Assembly: GCF_016805305.1 (NCBI RefSeq)
Contig: NZ_JAERQN010000001.1
Span: forward strand, 62,001-126,000
Direction: 5' to 3'
Source of the DNA: Falsiroseomonas ponticola
Lineage (GTDB): Bacteria > Pseudomonadota > Alphaproteobacteria > Acetobacterales > Acetobacteraceae
DNA length: 64,000 bases
In this document: positions 55,044-64,000 of the stretch, piece after piece
How the letters are laid out: every line of letters starts with the position of its first letter
Numbering within the stretch: the stretch's first letter is position 1
Position numbers and translations under genes: made by a program
The notes under the pieces: model-generated
The model's input: only the letters and a program-made list of their open reading frames with translations
The model's database searches: none
What the model was told of the DNA's origin: nothing

Positions 55044-55169
55044 GTAACGCGGTTACAAGCGAGGAAACTCTAGGCTTTGCGGCCGTTCGGGTGCGGTTAC
55101 AGGGTGCGATCCTGTTACGGCTGCGAATGGGCGGAAAGCGGCGGAAAACCGGGGTTGTAACCGCGTTAC
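55044..55169. repeat. Iteron-like array, candidate island origin
   Basis: The nonamer GCGGTTACA occurs directly at 55049-55057 and 55093-55101 (44 bp apart, about four helical turns) and inverted at 55156-55164. The outer copies are part of a perfect 15-bp inverted pair GTAACGCGGTTACAA (55044-55058) and its complement (55155-55169). In the centre ACAGG/CCTGT (55099-55103, 55111-55115) forms another repeat. Its position behind primase and ATPase suits an origin; transcription termination is the alternative. The rest of the gene-free stretch to 55492 has an AT-rich patch near 55229-55240 and no credible gene. Confidence 0.5.
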
Positions 55170-55492
55170 GGGCTGGGCGGAGGGAGGAGGCGGGCAGGCT
55201 GGGAAACCACGCGCGCGGGCTTAGGGGTCATATTTTGAATTGCGGATGCGTGCGGAGGTGACGGGGAGCGGTCCCGGTGCGGGGATCGTATGGAGATCGC
55301 ACCCCCGCCCCCCCCGGCGGCACGCACCGCCGCCCGAAAGTCACGGATTAGCATGGCCGCATGAGTGGCGCGGTCGTGGAGGGCGTTGGGCTGAACACTT
55401 CGCCCGCCCCCCCGCCATATGGATCGCGTTCTTGCCAATCGGCAGGCCAGCGCAGTGCCACCACCTAGACGCTGACCCGCCTTTGGCGAAGC

Positions 55493-56125
55493 TTAACTGA
55501 TAGGACGACGCCCGGCAGTAGGCGCTGGGACGGGCGCTGGTGGCGCCAGCGCCATCAGGGCACGCGCCAAGTCTGGATCGTCTCCAATCTGCCGGATCAG
55601 ACGTTGCAACCCTGCTTCTAGGGCAATTCGGGCGTTCTCTCCGCTGGCGATCTGGATGTTGGGGTTCAGACCTTCCGCCGTGAAGGTGCGAGTGAATACG
55701 ATGCGGCCGGTGGGGTCCGTTATCTTGACGTTGACCTGTAGGTCAGCGGCGGCCACGCCGCTCCAGAACCCGGCGCGGAACTCGCTGTGAAAGCGCAACA
55801 CCTCCACCTCGACCCGGCCATCGGTGCCGCCGATCCGAAAGCCGCGTGCCTCGAACTCGCCAATAACTGCCTGGCGTGTCTCCGCGATCACATCGTTGGT
55901 CGCGATGATCGGCGCCATCTCCATGCCGTATCCGTTCTTCTTGACGCTGACCCGATCCCTATTGGCCGTCCTGGCATCACGAGTTTCCACTTGCAGCCCG
56001 ATACGCTCAGCCCCGGGGATAGCCTGGACGCCGGCTACTGGCGTGTGCCGAACGTGGATGTAGTCGGGTTCTAGCGCGCAGGCAGCCAAAGGGAGCAAGG
56101 CAAGGAGCGTTAGCAGGCGGCGCAT
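55493..56125 (-). CDS. YajG-like lipoprotein, island cargo
   Basis: A 210-residue lipoprotein: MRRLLTLLALLPLAAC with Cys16, then a YajG-type domain (IHVRHTPVAGVQAIPGAERIGLQVETRDAR, VKKNGYGMEMAPIIATNDVIAETRQAVIGEFEARGFRI, VEVEVLRFHSEFRAGFW). YajG-type lipoproteins are envelope proteins of unclear role. It is the only island gene on the minus strand and has its own Shine-Dalgarno (GGAGGGAC). It is probably cargo; an effect on surface receptors or phage entry would be speculation. Confidence 0.75.
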   Translation of the reverse strand: MRRLLTLLALLPLAACALEPDYIHVRHTPVAGVQAIPGAERIGLQVETRDARTANRDRVSVKKNGYGMEMAPIIATNDVIAETRQAVIGEFEARGFRIGGTDGRVEVEVLRFHSEFRAGFWSGVAAADLQVNVKITDPTGRIVFTRTFTAEGLNPNIQIASGENARIALEAGLQRLIRQIGDDPDLARALMALAPPAPVPAPTAGRRPIS

Positions 56126-56827
56126 AGGTCCCTCCGATTGATAACCGGGCGCAACGGTGCCGGGAGACGTGGCGGGCGTCTAGCGGGGGCGTGACGTCCG
56201 GTGATCCCTCCTGACCGGTGGTAACGCCTGCACTGGCACCTGCTAGTGCTGATATGACGGAGGCGGCCCCGCTGGTGATCCTACCGCACCACGGTAGCCA
56301 TAGCCGGGTGGTTGCTACGGTCCTGGCCCATGGGCGCGACGTAGGGCGGACGATGGACGGCGCCAGGTGGTCAAAGGCGCGTTGCCCACGGCGCTAGAGC
56401 GGCGACGCAAGCGGCATCTTGTGGACTGGTTTGTGGACCATGGCCGGCGCCGCGCTAGAAGCTGCCCGGAAGGCCGGATTCTGGCGGACGGAATATCCGC
56501 CTAACAGCGAGACGCCGCCGGCTGCCCAAAGCGCGATTGTCTGCGGCGCTAAGGGCCGGGGGTCCTGTCCGCTGGCGCCGAGTCGCAGCGTTTCGGACGG
56601 CGCCACCGCGCTAGGTTCCGCCGCCGCCTAGAGGTTCCTCCTTCTACCCATCCAGAACGTGATGCTACGCCCGGCCACTGCTGCACCTGGAGCGGAGACG
56701 GCGCCGGAACACCTGCGCTTGCATTTCCGCGAGAGGGACCCAGCCGAGGGGTCCGCACCGGGTCCGCATATCGGAGGTCCGCGAAATAAGAGCGCGAAAT
56801 ATGCCCTTAAACGACTGATTTGATTGG
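56126..56827. other. Silent 700-bp right end of the island
   Basis: No credible gene. Frames of 48-70 codons exist (for example 56254-56400 and 56419-56631 on plus, 56394-56606 on minus) but have no Shine-Dalgarno and no protein-like pattern. The stretch carries the right arm-type sites and the second GGTAACGCCT. It may be a decayed gene or a recombination region. Confidence 0.45.
56749..56783. repeat. Right arm-type integrase sites
   Basis: GGGTCCGCA at 56749-56757 and 56760-56768 and the related AGGTCCGCG at 56775-56783, the same nonamer as at the left end (49840-49934). They lie 45-80 bp inside the right attachment site, as expected for integrase arm sites. Confidence 0.6.
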
Positions 56828-56901
56828 TGTCCTCGGCGGGATTCGAACCCACGGCCCCCAGATTAGGAATCTGGTGCTCTATCCTGCTGAGCTACGAGGA
56901 C
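56825..56901 (-). tRNA. tRNA-Arg (anticodon CCU)
   Basis: The 77-nt cloverleaf reads 5' GTCCTCG (acceptor, pairs with CGAGGAC), D-arm GCTC...GAGC, anticodon stem CCAGA/TCTGG with loop TTCCTAA (anticodon CCT), T-arm GTGGG-TTCGAAT-CCCGC, discriminator A and an encoded CCA at 56825-56827. The 3' half is the island's right attachment site, so the functional gene now ends in island-derived sequence. Confidence 0.95.
56828..56870. repeat. Right attachment site within tRNA-Arg(CCU)
   Basis: 43 bp identical to 49730-49772, reaching from the discriminator base to the anticodon loop. Crossover must lie in this block. Integration leaves the tRNA intact. Confidence 0.88.
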
Positions 56902-57018
56902 GCCGCGCCCCGGATAGCACAGCCCGCCCGCGCCATGCGAGGGGGGCGGGAAACCCGCGCGACGCCAGCCCGTTCGTCCCCCCAGGTCCCGCCACAAGCG
57001 ACCGAGGGAGATCGACAC

Positions 57019-57528
57019 ATGGCAAGCAGCATCCGCGACATCTACATCGCCGGCCTCACCAACGCCCACGCGCTGGAAGCCCAGGCCATCCAGCTCATCA
57101 ACCGCCAGGTCGAGCGGATCGAGAACTACCCGGAGATGCGGGAGCGCCTGCGCCTGCATGGGGAGGAGAGCAAGCGCCAGCAGGAACGCCTGGCGCAGAT
57201 CCTGGACGGGCTCGGCACCTCGCCCTCCAGCATCAAGGACATCGGCACCTCGCTCATGGGCAACGTCGCCGCCATCGGCCATGCGCTGGCGCCGGACGAG
57301 GTGATGAAGAACACGCTCGCCAACTTCGCCTTCGAACACATGGAGATCGCGAGCTACCGGTCCCTGCTGACCATGGCCCAGGCCGCCGGCGACACCGGCG
57401 CGCCGCGGCTGCTGGAGCAGAGCCTGCAGGAGGAGATCGCGATGGCGCGCTGGATCGAGGAGAACCTCGACGCCACCACGCGGCGCTATATGCAGCGCGA
57501 AAGCGCCGGCCAGACCGCCGGCGTCTGA
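57019..57528 (+). CDS. Ferritin-like DUF892 (YciE/YciF) protein
   Basis: A 169-residue four-helix protein: IRDIYIAGLTNAHALEAQAIQLINRQVERIENYPEMRERLRLHGEESKRQQERL and the second helix pair with FEHMEIASYRSLLTMAQAAG and EEIAMARWIEENL. Glu/His residues (E-x6-Y, HxxE) at the usual places suggest a di-metal site. Members are induced by stress in other bacteria. ATG 57019 has GAGGGAG upstream; the frame is open further but would run through the tRNA. It ends in a strong terminator. Confidence 0.85.
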   Translation: MASSIRDIYIAGLTNAHALEAQAIQLINRQVERIENYPEMRERLRLHGEESKRQQERLAQILDGLGTSPSSIKDIGTSLMGNVAAIGHALAPDEVMKNTLANFAFEHMEIASYRSLLTMAQAAGDTGAPRLLEQSLQEEIAMARWIEENLDATTRRYMQRESAGQTAGV

Positions 57529-57535
57529 CCGGTGA

Positions 57536-57559
57536 GGGAGGGGGCCGCGGCCCCCTCCC
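57536..57559 (+). terminator. Terminator of the ferritin-like gene
   Basis: GGGAGGGGGCC-GC-GGCCCCCTCCC is a 24-bp perfect palindrome 8 bp behind the stop, followed by CTTCAC. It is very stable but has a poor T-run. Confidence 0.55.
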
Positions 57560-57616
57560 CTTCACGCGCCCCCCCAGGGCGCGCATCCTGCCCCCGCAGT
57601 CACGCGGAGGCGCGCC

Positions 57617-57820
57617 ATGGCCGAGCCCTATCCCGAAGCCGTCTTCGACGCCGCCATGGCGCGGGCCGGCATCGCGCTGACGGAGGCCGAGCGCGCGACG
57701 CTGATCGCCGTCTCCCGCCACATCGCCGCCAGCACCGCGCGCATCCGCATCCCGCGGGAGGCCGCGCGCGAGGTCGCGCTGGAACCCGCCACCATCTTCG
57801 TGCCGGGCGAAGGGCGATGA
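57617..57820 (+). CDS. AtzG/GatC-like small amidase partner
   Basis: A 67-residue protein, FDAAMARAGIALTEAERATLIAVSRHIAASTARIRIPREAAREVALEPATIFVPG, with the helical pattern and the terminal EPAxxF-P segment of GatC/AtzG-type (DUF4089-like) subunits that stabilise amidases. GCGGAGG is 6 nt before the ATG, and the stop overlaps the amidase start (ATGA), so both are made together. Confidence 0.7.
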   Translation: MAEPYPEAVFDAAMARAGIALTEAERATLIAVSRHIAASTARIRIPREAAREVALEPATIFVPGEGR

Positions 57821-59211
57821 GCGCCCTGCCCGCCACCATCGCCGGCCTGCACCGGCTGGTCGCGGCGAAGCAGCTCTCCCCGGTGGAGCTGGCGCGGGAA
57901 GCGCTGGCGCGGGCCGAGCGGCTCAACCCCGTGCTGCACGCCTTCATCCGGCTGACGCCGGAAGTCGCGATGGAGCAGGCCCGCGCGGCGGAGGCGCGGC
58001 AGATGGCGGGAACGCTGCGCGGCCCGCTGGATGGCATCCCCGTCGGCCACAAGGATATCTTCGAGACAGCGGGGATCCCGACGACCGGCCATTCCCGCTT
58101 CATGCAACACCATGTGCCCGCCCGGGACGCGACGGTGGTGCGCGCCTGGGCGGAGGCGGGGATGGTCATGGTGGGCAAGCTCGCCACCCATGAATTCGCC
58201 TGGGGCGGGCCTTCCTTCGACCTGCCCTGGCCGCCGGCGCGCAACCCCTGGGACACCAGCCGTTTCACCGCCGGCTCCTCCACCGGCACGGGTGCGGCGG
58301 TCGCGGCCGGGATCGTGCCGGCGGGCACGGGCAGCGACACCGGCGGCTCCATCCGGGGGCCGGCGGGGCTCTGCGGCCTGGCGGGCATCAAGCCGACCTA
58401 TGGGCTGTGCAGCCGGGCGGGGGTGCTGCCGCTGGCGCAGAGCCTCGACACCACCGGCCCCATCGCCTGGACGGTGGAGGATTGCGCGCTGCTGCTGCAG
58501 GCCATGGCGGGGCATGACCCGGCGGACCCTTCTTCCGCCAACCGGCCCGCGCCGGAGCTGCTGGCGGGGCTCGGGGATGGCGTGAAGGGCCTGCGGATCG
58601 GCGTCATCCGCCACTTCCATGAATCCGACCTGGTGGTGACGCCTGCCGTCCGGCAGGGCGTGGACCACCTAGCCGAGGTGCTGCGCGCCGAGGGGGCGGA
58701 GGTGCAGGACGTCACCCTGCCGCCGCTGATGGACTGGAACGCGACCGGCTGGCTGATCCTGATGGTGGAAGCGCTGGCGGTGCATGAGCCCTGGCTGCGC
58801 ACGCGCTTCCGCGACTATGGGGAGATCCTGCGCGAACGCCTGGCGCTGGCGACCCTGGTTTCCGGCGCCGACTACGTGCAGGCGCAGCGCCGGCGGCGGG
58901 AGCTGTGCGGGGCGATGGCGGCGGCGATGCGGGGTTGCGACCTGCTGCTGACCGCGGCGCAGGCATCGGAGGCACCGCCGATCGACAAGGTCTCCAAATT
59001 CGCGAGCCTGGAGGCCCCCGGCCTGACCATCCCCTTCAACCTCACCGGCCAGCCCGCCATGACGGTCTGCACCGGGTTCGGGGAAGGCGGGCTGCCCGTC
59101 GGCGCGCAGATCATCGGCCGGCCCTTCGAGGATGCGGTGGTGCTGCGCGCCGGCCATGCCTTCGAACGCGCCACCGCCTGGCGCCAGCGCCGCCCCGCCC
59201 TCGCCGCCTGA
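57817..59211 (+). CDS. Amidase-signature hydrolase (AtzE/GatA-like)
   Basis: A 464-residue amidase with the Ser-cis-Ser-Lys triad: Lys79 (VGHKDIF), Ser154 (TAGSSTGTGAAVAAG) and nucleophile Ser178 (GSDTGGSIRGPAGLCGLAGIKPTYG). Length and the GatC-like partner point to an AtzE-type or other small-amide hydrolase rather than the tRNA amidotransferase, as no gatB is near. The start is fixed by the ATGA overlap. The substrate is unknown. Confidence 0.9.
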   Translation: MSALPATIAGLHRLVAAKQLSPVELAREALARAERLNPVLHAFIRLTPEVAMEQARAAEARQMAGTLRGPLDGIPVGHKDIFETAGIPTTGHSRFMQHHVPARDATVVRAWAEAGMVMVGKLATHEFAWGGPSFDLPWPPARNPWDTSRFTAGSSTGTGAAVAAGIVPAGTGSDTGGSIRGPAGLCGLAGIKPTYGLCSRAGVLPLAQSLDTTGPIAWTVEDCALLLQAMAGHDPADPSSANRPAPELLAGLGDGVKGLRIGVIRHFHESDLVVTPAVRQGVDHLAEVLRAEGAEVQDVTLPPLMDWNATGWLILMVEALAVHEPWLRTRFRDYGEILRERLALATLVSGADYVQAQRRRRELCGAMAAAMRGCDLLLTAAQASEAPPIDKVSKFASLEAPGLTIPFNLTGQPAMTVCTGFGEGGLPVGAQIIGRPFEDAVVLRAGHAFERATAWRQRRPALAA

Positions 59212-59234
59212 TGCCCCCCGGAGCCCCCGCCGCC

Positions 59235-59837
59235 ATGAAGCGCCCCATCCCGCCGATCGCCGCCCCCGTCCTCAGCGCCCTGGTCCTCGCCGCCGGCCCG
59301 GCCGCCGCGCATCACCCGATGGGCGGCACGACGCCCGCGACGCTGATGGAGGGGCTGCTCTCGGGCCTCGGCCATCCCGTGATCGGGCCGGATCACCTGG
59401 CCTTCCTGCTCGGCCTGGCGCTGGTGGCGGGGCTGGCGGGATGGGGGGCGGTGCGGGCGCTGGTCTTCGTCGCGGGCTCGCTCGCCGGGGTCGTCACGGC
59501 CTGGGCCGGGCTCGCCCTGCCGGGGGCGGAGGCGCTGGTGGCGCTGTCCGTCATCGGCATCGGCGCCGCGCTGCTGGCGCGGGCCGAGCTGCCGGCGGGC
59601 GCCTGGGCGGCGCTGCTGGCGGCGGCGGGGCTGGCCCATGGCCAGGCCTTCGCGGAAGCGGTGATCGGCGCGGAGGCGACGCCGGTGCTGGCCTATCTCC
59701 TCGGCCTCGCGGCCGTGCAGGCGGCGATCGTGCTCGGCGTGGCGAAGCTGGCGGCGGAACGGCCGGCGCTCGGCCGGCTGCCGCGCCTGGCCGGCATCGC
59801 GGCGATGGTGGTGGGGGCGGCGGCGCTGCTGGCCTGA
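59235..59837 (+). CDS. HupE/UreJ family membrane protein
   Basis: A 200-residue membrane protein with a signal peptide or first helix, the family motif HPVIGPDHLAFLLGLAL (from residue 47) and about five more helices (for example ALVFVAGSLAGVVTAWAGLALPG and HGQAFAEAV with a conserved His). HupE/UreJ proteins are nickel permeases or metal-binding membrane proteins linked to urease or hydrogenase; neither is present here. It follows the amidase by 23 bp, probably as the third gene of that operon. Confidence 0.85.
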   Translation: MKRPIPPIAAPVLSALVLAAGPAAAHHPMGGTTPATLMEGLLSGLGHPVIGPDHLAFLLGLALVAGLAGWGAVRALVFVAGSLAGVVTAWAGLALPGAEALVALSVIGIGAALLARAELPAGAWAALLAAAGLAHGQAFAEAVIGAEATPVLAYLLGLAAVQAAIVLGVAKLAAERPALGRLPRLAGIAAMVVGAAALLA

Positions 59838-59848
59838 GCCCGCCGGGC

Positions 59849-63497
<3,649 letters not shown>

Positions 63498-63501
63498 GTG
63501 G

Positions 63502-63984
63502 TCAGGCGGCCAGCGCCGGATCGTCCAGCAGCAGCGCCGCGCCTTCATCCGCGCCGATCAGCCGCGGCATGTCCAGCACGACCACGAAGGCGCCGGCGCG
63601 CCGGCCGATGCCGCGGATGCAGTCGGACCGCCACCGCCGGCCGATATCCGGCGCGGGCTCCGACTGCGCCGCATCCAGGCTCGTCACCTCGAACACCCGG
63701 TCCACCAGCAGGCCGATGCGCAGGCGCCGGCCATCGAGGTCCAGTTCGAGCACCAGGATGCGCGTCACCTGGCTCGGCTCCGCCACCGGCAGGCCGAGCA
63801 GGCGGCGCAGATCGACGACGGGCACGCTGTGCCCCCGCACATCGGTCAGGCCGAGGAAGCTGGCCGGGGCATGGGGCAGGCGCGCGATCGGCCGCAGGTC
63901 CAGGATTTCCTGCACCTGGGCGACGGGAATGGCGAAGATCTCCGCCGCCGCGCCCAGGGTGACGTACTGGTCATGCTCCGCCAT
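63502..63984 (-). CDS. cheW: Chemotaxis coupling protein CheW
   Basis: A 160-residue CheW: VTLGAAAEIFAIPVAQVQEILDLRPIARLPHAPASFLGLTDVRGHSVPVVDLRRLLGLP, followed by RILVLELDLDGRRLRIGLLVDRVFEVTSLDAAQSEPAPDIG. It links receptors to the kinase CheA, which is not in the window and probably lies to the right. The gene starts 16 bp from the edge and heads the visible part of the operon. Confidence 0.93.
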   Translation of the reverse strand: MAEHDQYVTLGAAAEIFAIPVAQVQEILDLRPIARLPHAPASFLGLTDVRGHSVPVVDLRRLLGLPVAEPSQVTRILVLELDLDGRRLRIGLLVDRVFEVTSLDAAQSEPAPDIGRRWRSDCIRGIGRRAGAFVVVLDMPRLIGADEGAALLLDDPALAA

Positions 63985-64000
63985 CGCCGCCTCAGTGCCG

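Larger units (their letters stand above)
49730..56870. mobile_element. 7.1-kb genomic island integrated in tRNA-Arg(CCU)
   Basis: Bounded by 43-bp direct repeats, with a tyrosine integrase immediately inside the left end and arm-type GGGTCCGCA repeats at both ends. Content in order: integrase, AlpA-like regulator, 29-residue membrane peptide, zinc-ribbon protein, winged-helix-like protein, primase, DUF3631 ATPase, iteron-like array, lipoprotein on the other strand, and a ~700-bp silent stretch. Genes from the AlpA-like one to the ATPase all run rightward; several stop/start overlaps suggest two or three operons. No relaxase, terminase, capsid or packaging gene is seen. It could be a phage-satellite-like or other integrative replicating element. 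Confidence 0.88.

Noticed and set aside
56254..56631. Small plus-strand frames of 48 and 70 codons near the right end of the island
   Set aside because: No ribosome binding sites, no hydrophobic or domain-like pattern, and overlapping open frames on the other strand.

Overview
The window is very GC-rich, dense, gene-tight DNA from an alphaproteobacterium. The gene set (cytochrome bc1 operon, orphan tripartite-tricarboxylate (Bug/TctC) receptors, mcc carboxylase beside such receptors, the DUF1285/Nudix/DUF6111/CCA cluster, moxR/DUF58/DUF4159, and alanine/proline-rich low-complexity proteins) best fits the Acetobacteraceae, Roseomonas-like. The genus is an inference from gene content and was not tested by a search.

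Layout. 1-6.4 kb: the tail of a Pro/Glu-repeat protein with an FkbM-like end, a lipoprotein, then the conserved yfgM-bamB-der set for outer-membrane protein assembly and ribosome assembly. 6.4-9.7 kb: a minus-strand pair, a lipoprotein and a membrane patatin. 9.8-16 kb: mtnP, an FAD monooxygenase, petABC (cytochrome bc1) and hemF. 16-20.6 kb: an IorAB-type molybdenum oxidoreductase and a toxin-antitoxin pair with a perfect palindromic operator. 20.7-24.5 kb: a Bug receptor, two small disordered proteins, a phosphatase, pal and a CatB-type acetyltransferase. 24.5-29.4 kb: an MsbA-like exporter, cca, DUF6111, a Nudix hydrolase and DUF1285. 29.6-37.7 kb: a Bat-like operon (MoxR, DUF58, DUF4159, a large membrane protein, a lipoprotein and an ankyrin protein). 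37.9-48.2 kb: a hybrid histidine kinase, the mccB-mccA-tctC-tctC operon, an OmpA-family porin and an HpcH aldolase.

48.2-57 kb is the accessory part. It holds two long palindromes, a two-gene unit behind a perfect alphaproteobacterial SOS (LexA) box, and three 88-bp tandem repeats that each carry a piece of a tRNA-Arg 3' end. Next comes a 7.1-kb genomic island integrated in tRNA-Arg(CCU), bounded by 43-bp identical repeats. The island carries a tyrosine integrase next to one end, an AlpA-like regulator, a 29-residue membrane peptide, a zinc-ribbon protein, a winged-helix-like protein, an archaeo-eukaryotic-type primase, a DUF3631 ATPase, an iteron-like array directly behind the ATPase, and a lipoprotein as cargo. 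This is the layout of a small self-replicating satellite or integrative element with no recognisable structural or conjugation genes. I regard it as the best candidate for an undescribed system.

57-64 kb: a ferritin-like protein, a GatC/AtzG-like small subunit with its amidase, HupE, and a chemosensory operon (cheW-cheR-cheB-soluble MCP-like protein) running off the right edge.

Start codons were chosen from Shine-Dalgarno spacing, operon overlaps and family length. All functional names rest on motifs and synteny seen here plus family knowledge; no database search was run.
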